Shown here one piece after another: positions 1 through 5,942 of a stretch of DNA of 6,982 nucleotides. The position numbers were made by a program, and so were the translations under genes. Source of the stretch: Microcaldota archaeon (GTDB taxonomy: Archaea > B1Sed10-29 > WALL01 > WAMD01); NCBI GenBank assembly GCA_027077895.1, contig JALWQZ010000025.1:1-6982 (forward strand), in the 5' to 3' direction. The first letter of the stretch is position 1. Every line of letters begins with the position of its first letter. Under the pieces are notes generated by a model. The model saw only the letters and a list, made by a program, of their open reading frames with translations. It was not told the origin of the DNA and did not search any database.

Positions 1-2
1 TT

Positions 3-842
3 AACGCAAGTAATCCTGTCCTTGGCCCCGGTGAGCAGGCAGTTTGTGATCTGCTTACGAACTCAGGCTTTAACGGAAGTAAGACCGTAGAGATTTATGG
101 CAACGGCACAAACATCGTGGCCTTGCCGGTAAACGAAGAAACGGCTGATAAGAGTCTTGTGGGTTGGTGGTCTTTTGATGATGTTAAGTATAATGGTAGT
201 GTTTGGATTGCCCCTGATGATTCTGGCAATGGCAATGATGGTGTTTTATACAATGGAAGCAATGCGTGCACAGACTACAACGGAGGCCACATACCAAGTT
301 ATTGCCCACAAATAGTTAATGGTGTTAGAGGGAAGGCGTTGAAGTTTGATGGTGTGAACGATTACATTGAGATATACCCTTCAAATAGCCTAAATAATTT
401 AGACAAATTATCAATATTACTATGGGCAAACAGCATAAAAAACAAAACATATTTGATAGTGGGAAAAATAAAGGCATGGTTCAACAATGGGTATCGAGGT
501 TGGCATCTGAGTGCAGCAGGCATCCCTCCCCAAGTTTTATTTGAAGTGCAAAATGGGACTGTCAGGAGGAATGTTGGATATGATATTGGGAGAGTATATC
601 CTTGGGAGTATTTATCTGGGACATGGGATAGATTGTATATGAAAGCATATCTAAATGGAACCTACAAACATTTAAACTTAATAAAAGGGCATAGCACAAA
701 TGCTTACCCCCTATATATAGGTGGTTTTCCGCCAGTTTATACCTACTTCAACGGCACCATAGATGATGTCATGATCTTCAACCGAGCCCTAAACGAGAAT
801 GAGATAAGCTGGTTATACAAGTGGGGCCTGCCGCACCAATGA
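3..842 (+). CDS. LamG-domain surface protein, pilin-like family (5' end missing)
   Basis: The reading frame is open from the left edge, so the true start lies outside the window; the GTG at 117 is internal. About 279 residues are visible. Visible residues 1-45 (GPGEQAVCD, then VEIYGNGTN) align with residues 86-125 of the protein at 3888-5942 (GPGEQVACN, ILIYGNNVG), so this is the end of the same pilin-type head domain. From about residue 52 to the end there is one LamG/concanavalin-like jellyroll: LVGWWSFDD opening, DDSGNGNDG, GKALKFDGVNDYIEI, LNGTYKH, and the closing strand GTIDDVMIFNRALNENEI. Such domains usually bind carbohydrate or protein ligands outside the cell. About nine N-X-S/T sequons suggest heavy N-glycosylation. 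There is no DUF2341 domain between head and LamG, unlike the paralogue. The stop lies 2 bases from the stop of the convergent kinase gene. The domain call is firm; the ligand is unknown. Confidence 0.85.
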   Translation, partial: NASNPVLGPGEQAVCDLLTNSGFNGSKTVEIYGNGTNIVALPVNEETADKSLVGWWSFDDVKYNGSVWIAPDDSGNGNDGVLYNGSNACTDYNGGHIPSYCPQIVNGVRGKALKFDGVNDYIEIYPSNSLNNLDKLSILLWANSIKNKTYLIVGKIKAWFNNGYRGWHLSAAGIPPQVLFEVQNGTVRRNVGYDIGRVYPWEYLSGTWDRLYMKAYLNGTYKHLNLIKGHSTNAYPLYIGGFPPVYTYFNGTIDDVMIFNRALNENEISWLYKWGLPHQ

Positions 843-844
843 AC

Positions 845-1537
845 TCACGGCACAACCTTAGTCCCATTAACCAGTTCTTTATCAAACAGTATCTTCTTGA
901 CGGCCACTGGGTCTAGGCCATTCACAATGTAGGATTCAACACCAGATTCAACCGCAAACTTGATTCTTCTCAATTTGTCTCTCATGCCGCCCATAACATG
1001 AGGGTGAGCATAGTTGGAAACCTTGAACTCATCCACTAATTTCCCGTCAACAATCACGCCAGAATCTGAGAATATGACTAACCTAGAATTGGTGACCTTG
1101 GCAATGTATGCCGACATTGTATCACTCGAACTTGCAGAAACCAAAACATTTGTGTCAACAATCAGGCCACCCCCAGTCACAAAACCGCCCCTGCGTATTA
1201 CAGAAGCATTTGACCACACAAAATGATCTCCTCCTTTAACAAAAAGGTGCCTAGGTGGAACCGGTTTCATACTCAGTAAAGAGGCAATTGTCTCAATGTT
1301 TTTTTCAACCTCTGAATCAACAATATGATAACCTACAAATCTTTTCTCGAAATTGGATGGGTTTTTTGGTTTGTCTGTCAGGTCGTACTCAAAAACCAGT
1401 TCATGTAACGCTTTCCCTGCACCGATAACAACCGCTTTCCAACCTTGGAGCGAACCGACTGCCTCCAATATGTGCTTTACCCTAGAAACATCCATGTGGT
1501 GATCTGGGAATAGAAGCGAACCACCAATCTTTATCAC
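845..1537 (-). CDS. Amino-acid-kinase family protein, probable isopentenyl phosphate kinase
   Basis: A cytosolic kinase of 230 residues. Family motifs appear in order: KIGGS (residues 3-7), GAGKALH (39-45), TGGGLIVDTN (121-130), SASSSDTMSAYIA (134-146, Asp139), FSDSGVIVDGK (156-166), GGMRDKL (183-189) and the terminal GTKVV. His45 falls where isopentenyl phosphate kinases have the catalytic His of GGGxxGH, and PVPPRHLF and the GGM motif also fit that subgroup. Those enzymes convert isopentenyl phosphate plus ATP to isopentenyl diphosphate in the archaeal mevalonate pathway. It is somewhat shorter than the usual roughly 260 residues, and the loop after His45 is divergent. The GTG start overlaps the upstream stop as GTGA and gives the expected MIKIGGS N-terminus; a weak GAAAGG lies 4 bases upstream. 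It is the second gene of a minus-strand operon. The family is near certain. The substrate is inferred, and another small phosphate-monoester substrate is possible. Confidence 0.78.
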   Translation of the reverse strand: MIKIGGSLLFPDHHMDVSRVKHILEAVGSLQGWKAVVIGAGKALHELVFEYDLTDKPKNPSNFEKRFVGYHIVDSEVEKNIETIASLLSMKPVPPRHLFVKGGDHFVWSNASVIRRGGFVTGGGLIVDTNVLVSASSSDTMSAYIAKVTNSRLVIFSDSGVIVDGKLVDEFKVSNYAHPHVMGGMRDKLRRIKFAVESGVESYIVNGLDPVAVKKILFDKELVNGTKVVP

Positions 1538-2910
1538 TGTGCCTTTCTGAATAAATCATCCCTCCCCAGTTTCAGTATAGAATGAAGTTCGTACCCTTCA
1601 AGCCCAATTCTCCCACCTAGATGAGTCAACTCTATGGGAACGAATATCCCCTCTACCTTGGCACCCAGATGCTCAACCAAATGTGCCATCCTGCGCATGG
1701 TTTCCCCTGTTGCTATTATGTAGTCCACAAGTAAAACCCTGTCTCCTGGCTTTAACGCGTGTTTTTGCAGGTTGATAACTCTGTCTGGGTTATACTCATG
1801 AGAATAAACACTAGAAACAACATCCCCAGCCAGATCCTTCCTAAACATTGGAACAATGCCAACACCTAACTCCCTGGCAAGCGCACCCGCCCATATCAAT
1901 GCCTGCATGTCCTTTGCAACTATGTAGTCAACTCTCCCTCTGTAATACTCAGCCGCGTATCTTATTACCCTAGAGAATAAATCCGGGTTCCTCAAAACCG
2001 GGGTAGTATCCACGAACAGTATTCCCTCCTTCGGGAAGTCTTTCACAACATTTATTTCCTTGTACAACTCCTTCTTTAATTCCTCTGGCCCATCAACGAC
2101 CCTTGGCTCTCCCATGCCCTGCTTCCTCATCCACACACAATCATACGTCGTTTCAAGGACCTTCCTCTCATCAACCAACTCCACCAGTATGCCCACCGCC
2201 TTTCTCTTGTCCTCCTTGCCCATCTCATCCCACTTGTTCTTCAGCAGGAAGTTCATCAACCTTCTGCATCTCTCTGTCTCTATGAAGCCATTCTCGTTAA
2301 AGCAAGGGCTGGTGTCTATTTCAGCATATATCTTATCCCAGTACACAGGAAGACCTAAAGAATGCAAGACAGAGACCAACAACCTTCCAGTGGACCTTCC
2401 TCCAACAAGCCTCTTTATCACAGTGTGCTTGCTTTCTTCACTCTTCAATACAAAAACACCAACACCGTTCTCCTTCAACAGGGAATAGACCTTAAACAAT
2501 GGGTTATCATCTCCAATCTCTTTCCAACCTTCTATGAAGTAGATGGAGTTTATTAACAGGATAACATCAAATCTCTTGTCCGTCTCAAACTCCTCAAACC
2601 TAGTTACATGGATTTCTGGGTTCAGGCCTGATGCCCTAGATCTAAAAACATCTGCCATTCTAGAACTAGGGTCAAGATACGTAATATTGGGTCTGTATCC
2701 CATGTCAATAAGGCCAGAGATTATCTCAAGTTCTGGCCTCCCAGTCCCACCACCGACCAGGAGGATGTCGATATATTTAGATTTGAGTAAATTGGTTAAA
2801 TGGTTTAGAATATGCCTAGCCGTCCTCTCCTTCTGGTTTGTTAAGTCCATATATTCCAGGTACGTGTCAATCTCTTTGTCAAAAAATTCCCTCGTTTTCT
2901 CAATTTCCAT
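1534..2910 (-). CDS. SAM methyltransferase fused to APRT-like phosphoribosyltransferase
   Basis: A two-domain cytosolic protein of 458 residues. Residues about 45-200 form a class I SAM methyltransferase: motif I LLVGGGTGRPE (50-60), an acidic end of strand 2 in YLDPS (78-82, Asp80), and FDVILLINSIYFIEGW (114-129) as motif IV. Residues about 200-275 are a linker or helical cap I do not recognise. Residues about 285-448 resemble adenine phosphoribosyltransferase: VVKDFPKEGILFVDTTPVL (288-306), the GALARELGVGIVP helix-strand (342-354) and the PRPP loop RVLLVDYIIATGET (391-404). Two signature sites differ from APRT: the GxEARGF segment reads AKDMQALIW (332-340), and the paired acids of the PRPP loop are Asp-Tyr (396-397). 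It may therefore use another base or be non-catalytic. The ATG at 2910 was chosen because GGTG sits 7 bases upstream; a GTG at 2961 would add 17 residues but puts a TATA-like box inside the gene. It is first in the operon and overlaps the kinase gene by 4 bases. I infer nucleotide or base metabolism but no specific reaction. Confidence 0.82.
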   Translation of the reverse strand: MEIEKTREFFDKEIDTYLEYMDLTNQKERTARHILNHLTNLLKSKYIDILLVGGGTGRPELEIISGLIDMGYRPNITYLDPSSRMADVFRSRASGLNPEIHVTRFEEFETDKRFDVILLINSIYFIEGWKEIGDDNPLFKVYSLLKENGVGVFVLKSEESKHTVIKRLVGGRSTGRLLVSVLHSLGLPVYWDKIYAEIDTSPCFNENGFIETERCRRLMNFLLKNKWDEMGKEDKRKAVGILVELVDERKVLETTYDCVWMRKQGMGEPRVVDGPEELKKELYKEINVVKDFPKEGILFVDTTPVLRNPDLFSRVIRYAAEYYRGRVDYIVAKDMQALIWAGALARELGVGIVPMFRKDLAGDVVSSVYSHEYNPDRVINLQKHALKPGDRVLLVDYIIATGETMRRMAHLVEHLGAKVEGIFVPIELTHLGGRIGLEGYELHSILKLGRDDLFRKAQ

Positions 2911-2917
2911 GTCTTTG

Positions 2918-2921
2918 CACC
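2918..2921 (-). promoter_or_regulatory. Ribosome binding site deciding the start of the fusion gene
   Basis: On the minus strand GGTG stands 7 bases before the ATG at 2910 and can pair with the CACC part of the archaeal 16S tail. No comparable site precedes the alternative GTG at 2961, which favours the shorter protein. The match is only four bases. Confidence 0.45.
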
Positions 2922-2943
2922 ACGAACCTGTTCCACAATCTCC

Positions 2944-2953
2944 ATTTAAAAAT
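2944..2953 (-). promoter_or_regulatory. Probable TATA box for the minus-strand operon
   Basis: The minus strand reads ATTTTTAAAT here. An archaeal TATA box at this spot would start transcription near 2922-2924, leaving a leader of about 12 bases that just contains the GGTG ribosome site before the ATG at 2910. A second, weaker AT stretch, GGTTTTTAGG (about 2970-2979), lies further upstream and is too close to the GTG at 2961 for a leaderless start. Confidence 0.45.
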
Positions 2954-3001
2954 GTTACCACTTTGTAGTCCTAAAAACCGACAATCGCAGACATGTCAAT
3001 G

Positions 3002-3010
3002 TTTTAAATA
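3002..3010 (+). promoter_or_regulatory. TATA box for the UbiA gene, leaderless spacing
   Basis: TTTTAAATA is centred about 25 bases before the ATG at 3031, which would place transcription initiation at or very near the start codon. No good Shine-Dalgarno stands at normal spacing (only AGGT touching the ATG), which agrees with a leaderless mRNA. This promoter is divergent from the minus-strand operon promoter; the whole shared region is about 120 bases. Confidence 0.6.
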
Positions 3011-3030
3011 GAATAAACCAAAATTCAGGT

Positions 3031-3855
3031 ATGCTCGATATTGAGGCATGGCTAGAGATGCTCAGGCCAGTGAACATAATAATGGCAGGGTTGGGAGTGG
3101 CAATAGGGTACTTTCTAGCAGTTAAGGGGTTCCCAGTCACAGAAAACCTAGGATTAGCCATGCTGTCTGCAATGGTAATCGCTAGTTCGGGTATGATAAT
3201 AAACGACTACTTTGACAGGTTCATAGACGCCAGGATAAAGCCCCACAGGCCAATACCCAGTGGGAGAGTAAAAGCAATCCATGCATTAATCGCAAGTGTG
3301 GTTATATTTGGTATAGGTGTTTGGTTGGCGTATCTTATAAATGACATGACTGCAATAATCGCATTAAGTGCTGCTGTTTTGCTGATATTGTACTCGTGGT
3401 TCTTTGCCAGGACTCCATTGGTGGGTAACTGCATCGTTGCGTTGAACACAGGTTTATTGTTTGTGTTTGGTGAGGCCGCTGCAACCAGAAGGATATTCTC
3501 ACTGAATATATCTGTCCTTTTCACACTGGCGTTCCTGTCCACCCTGGCTAGAGAGATATACAAGGATGTTGAAGATGTTGAGGGGGACAAGATAGTCAGA
3601 AAGACACTTCCCATGGTGATAGGGAGAGAATGGTCAATGTGGGTAGCGGGCCTCTTTGCACTCTTAGCAGTAATTGCAAGCCCAGTTCCCTATATTCTAG
3701 GCGGACTGAGCATAGATTACCTAGTGAGTGTTGCAATTGCAGATTTGATTTTCGTGTACATTGTGTTTTCAGGAGTAGTAAAGGGCAAGGTGTACTCTAA
3801 AGAGTTAAAGATTGCTCAGTTGATTGCATTGATTTCTTTCCTAATTGGGATGTAA
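3031..3855 (+). CDS. UbiA-family prenyltransferase, probable digeranylgeranylglyceryl-phosphate synthase
   Basis: A polytopic membrane enzyme of 274 residues, the normal length for the family, with about eight or nine hydrophobic segments. The first aspartate-rich motif is NDYFDRFIDARIKPHRPIPS (residues 58-77; Asp59, Asp62, Asp66 and the HRPIPSG loop). The second is REIYKDVEDVEGDK (174-187; Asp179, Asp182, Asp186). These bind the magnesium-diphosphate of the prenyl donor. The PHRPIPSGR loop, YSWFFARTPLVGN (121-133) and EIYKDVEDVEGD are typical of the archaeal enzyme that adds the second geranylgeranyl chain to geranylgeranylglyceryl phosphate (EC 2.5.1.42), making the ether-lipid core. Other UbiA enzymes, for example quinone or haem prenyltransferases, are less likely but share the fold. 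It is transcribed from its own TATA box, divergent from the isopentenyl-phosphate-kinase-like operon, which could supply its isoprenoid precursors. Confidence 0.85.
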   Translation: MLDIEAWLEMLRPVNIIMAGLGVAIGYFLAVKGFPVTENLGLAMLSAMVIASSGMIINDYFDRFIDARIKPHRPIPSGRVKAIHALIASVVIFGIGVWLAYLINDMTAIIALSAAVLLILYSWFFARTPLVGNCIVALNTGLLFVFGEAAATRRIFSLNISVLFTLAFLSTLAREIYKDVEDVEGDKIVRKTLPMVIGREWSMWVAGLFALLAVIASPVPYILGGLSIDYLVSVAIADLIFVYIVFSGVVKGKVYSKELKIAQLIALISFLIGM

Positions 3856-3856
3856 T

Positions 3857-3866
3857 GTTTTTATTT
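3857..3866 (+). promoter_or_regulatory. TATA box for the large surface-protein gene, leaderless spacing
   Basis: GTTTTTATTT starts 2 bases after the UbiA stop and is centred about 26 bases before the ATG at 3888. No ribosome binding site precedes that ATG (CTAGGCC only). The arrangement suggests a separate leaderless transcript rather than read-through from the UbiA gene alone. Confidence 0.5.
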
Positions 3867-3887
3867 CCAGACTTCATTTTCTAGGCC

Positions 3888-5942
3888 ATGAGAGGAATCA
3901 GTCCAATCGTGGCCGTGGTTCTGCTGATAGGGATTACAGTGATTGCAGGTGTTGGAATCTACTTCTGGCTTGAGACGTACACGAGCAAGCCGGCCACACC
4001 AAGCATGCCAGGAATGTTTATTGTAAACCCAATTGGCCAGGGGAAGATTCTGATTGCCAATTTGGGAAACGAGCCATTGAATGTTTCTGCCCTGAAGGTG
4101 AGCGATGCCAACGTGAACATATCATGCGAAAATTCAACCATTGGCCCAGGTGAGCAAGTGGCGTGTAATGTCTATGGGCACCCATCATCAAAACAGATCC
4201 TCATATACGGAAACAACGTTGGGAGCGTTGCGTTACAGGTGTCCTCAACGAATGAAACTGTAAAGCCATGGTCTCCAACTCTTGGGACCTACACTTACCG
4301 ACAGGAGATAGACGTTGGGAGTGTGAACGGTTCGAGTGAGAGCGATTATCAGATTCGCATTGAGTTGAACGATTCAAACGTCGGACCTCACTTCAATTGG
4401 TCTGATAAAGGGCTTAGGTTTACGGAGTTAAAGGATGGGAAAGAAGTAGCCTTGCCTTATTGGATTGAGTATTGGAATGCAACAAACCACAGCGCAGTGG
4501 TTTGGGTAAAGGCAGACGCACCGGCCACTCTGTACATGTACTACAATGCAGGGAGGCCAAGCGAAAGCCAGGCCTCGAGTGTGTTCATTGATGACATACC
4601 TGGCCTTGTGGGGTTTTGGCCATTTGACGAAGGCCAAGGTGATGTGGTTCATGATGAGAGTGGTTATGGCAACGATGGAACGATTAAGGGAATGTATACT
4701 TTAGATTTCAACGAAAACCATACAGGAGATTATGTTGATTGTGGGAATAATAGCATACTCAACATAACACAAAATATTTCACTAACTGCGTGGATAAAAC
4801 AGGGTGATTACGGGTTAGACTATGAAATACCTGTCTCAAAATTTTACTCATACTTCTTGGGCGCACGAAATGCTGATGATCACAGACCCACCTTTGGGTT
4901 ATTCTTTTCAGATGGAAGCAGCCATTATCTCAAGGGGTCAATACTGCCTGATTCTTGGTTACATAAATGGCATTTTCTTGTTGGGACATATGATGGTCAC
5001 ACAATGAAATTGTATATCGATGGAAGATTAAACGCTAGTTACTCAATATCCAAAACAATAAAGCCAACACAATATTCCGTTAAGATTGGAGAATGGGCAC
5101 ATTCAGATTGGTTTTCAGGTAGGATTGCAGAAGTGCGCATATACAACAGGACGCTAAACGACACGGAGATACAGAAATTGTACTCGCTTGGTCCTGGCGC
5201 AGACTACGCTAAGGATGGCTTAGTGCTTTGGCTCAATTTTGGAAAAAAGAATGCAAACGATCAATCGGGCAATGGAAACGATGGAACGATATATGGAAGC
5301 CCTCAATGGGTCGTGGACGGGCCTTATTCTGGATGGACATCAACAAGTAATGGTAGATACATCCGCTTTGATGGTATAGATGATGGAGTGACAGTACCAT
5401 ACTCCGAAATAGGCGAATTAAAATTACCCTACACCATTATAGGGAAATTTAGAGTTAATAGCAATAAAGTAAATAATTTGTGGACTAAGAAACTAGATAG
5501 TGCAGTATATGAGTATCAGGCATATGCTTACTGGCAAAATAATTGGATATCAACAAGTGCTTGGATGAACAAAACATCACGTGCGTATTCCTTTAGTGGT
5601 GGGAACATCAAAGTGGGCAATATTTTTACTGTTGCCGTTGCGTCAAATACAACAATAGCAAAGATGTACGTTAATGGAGAGTTGGTAGGGAGTGACGCAG
5701 TTTCTGGACAGGTAGGCCAGGGAGAAACAGATCTGCAAATTGGGTGGCAAGGGAGTAACAGTTGGTATCTAAATGGGAGTGTGTATTACTTTTTAATTAT
5801 GAATAAAACACTAAACGCTAATAAGATCCAAGAGATTAATGATAACTACGCCTTTGCCACGCCTCACTATAACGGCCACCTACTAGTGAGAAAAGGCTAT
5901 GAATTGCCAAGTGTTAGTGTGAAGGAGGAGGAAACGTTATGA
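3888..5942 (+). CDS. Pilin-signal surface protein with DUF2341-like and two LamG domains
   Basis: Predicted secreted surface protein of 684 residues. The N-terminus MRGISPIVAVVLLIGITV is an archaeal type IV pilin (class III) signal: basic Arg2-Gly3, ISPIVA, then a hydrophobic helix to about residue 28. A prepilin peptidase would probably cut after Gly3, and the helix would pack into a pilus or stay in the membrane. Residues 30-125 are a beta-rich pilin head with Cys80 and Cys93, a possible disulfide. Residues about 135-235 match DUF2341 (YRQEIDV, ALPYWIEYWN, LYMYYNAG). LamG 1 spans about 240-435 (LVGFWPFDEGQGD, DESGYGNDGTI, closing EVRIYNRTLNDTEI). LamG 2 spans about 443-655 (LVLWLNFG, DQSGNGNDGTI, RYIRFDGIDDG, closing YFLIMNKTLNANKI). 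I count about 20 N-X-S/T sequons, so heavy glycosylation is likely. There is no C-terminal anchor. It is a paralogue of the gene at 3-842. Adhesion or glycan binding is inferred from the domains. Its stop overlaps the next start as ATGA. Confidence 0.88.
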   Translation: MRGISPIVAVVLLIGITVIAGVGIYFWLETYTSKPATPSMPGMFIVNPIGQGKILIANLGNEPLNVSALKVSDANVNISCENSTIGPGEQVACNVYGHPSSKQILIYGNNVGSVALQVSSTNETVKPWSPTLGTYTYRQEIDVGSVNGSSESDYQIRIELNDSNVGPHFNWSDKGLRFTELKDGKEVALPYWIEYWNATNHSAVVWVKADAPATLYMYYNAGRPSESQASSVFIDDIPGLVGFWPFDEGQGDVVHDESGYGNDGTIKGMYTLDFNENHTGDYVDCGNNSILNITQNISLTAWIKQGDYGLDYEIPVSKFYSYFLGARNADDHRPTFGLFFSDGSSHYLKGSILPDSWLHKWHFLVGTYDGHTMKLYIDGRLNASYSISKTIKPTQYSVKIGEWAHSDWFSGRIAEVRIYNRTLNDTEIQKLYSLGPGADYAKDGLVLWLNFGKKNANDQSGNGNDGTIYGSPQWVVDGPYSGWTSTSNGRYIRFDGIDDGVTVPYSEIGELKLPYTIIGKFRVNSNKVNNLWTKKLDSAVYEYQAYAYWQNNWISTSAWMNKTSRAYSFSGGNIKVGNIFTVAVASNTTIAKMYVNGELVGSDAVSGQVGQGETDLQIGWQGSNSWYLNGSVYYFLIMNKTLNANKIQEINDNYAFATPHYNGHLLVRKGYELPSVSVKEEETL
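4653..5850 (+). repeat. Tandem LamG domain duplication within one gene
   Basis: Two diverged jellyroll units lie side by side. Both carry the SGxGNDGTI motif (DNA near 4660-4685 and 5265-5290, sharing AACGATGGAACGAT) and end in an NxTLNxxxI strand (near 5145-5170 and 5800-5830). The same motif pair occurs in the single LamG of the left-edge paralogue (GNGNDGV and NRALNENEI). The units are clearly related at the motif level but differ strongly in between, so this is an old duplication or a shuffling of family members. Confidence 0.6.
5924..5931 (+). promoter_or_regulatory. Strong Shine-Dalgarno for the PfkB kinase gene
   Basis: GGAGGAGG lies inside the last codons of the surface-protein gene, 7 bases before the ATG at 5939. 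It is the best ribosome binding site in the window and, with the ATGA overlap, indicates that the kinase is translated from the same mRNA. The genes that start transcripts here lack such sites. Confidence 0.75.

Noticed and set aside
117..842. GTG at 117 as the true start of the left-edge gene
   Set aside because: The frame is open back to position 3 and the upstream codons match the pilin-head region of the paralogue (GPGEQ, Cys), so the gene is truncated by the window edge.
2911..2961. GTG at 2961 as the start of the methyltransferase fusion
   Set aside because: It would add 17 residues with no family match, has no ribosome binding site, and places the best TATA-like box (2944-2953) inside the gene. 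The ATG at 2910 has GGTG at good spacing. It is not fully excluded.
2060..2968. Open frames on the plus strand opposite the fusion gene
   Set aside because: They are rich in Ser, Pro, Thr and Leu, show no family motif, and lie antisense to a gene with clear methyltransferase and phosphoribosyltransferase motifs.
2955..3614. Minus-strand open frames opposite the UbiA gene
   Set aside because: They are antisense shadows of a gene with both UbiA aspartate motifs; no recognisable domain or start signal.
845..3855. Kinase and UbiA genes as one lipid-synthesis operon
   Set aside because: They are on opposite strands with separate promoters, and the fusion gene lies between them. Co-regulation is possible, but not a single transcript.
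4653..5850. CRISPR or short tandem DNA repeat in the LamG region
   Set aside because: The repeated short stretches (such as AACGATGGAACGAT) encode the same LamG motif in two related domains. Spacing is about 600 bases and the sequence between is coding.
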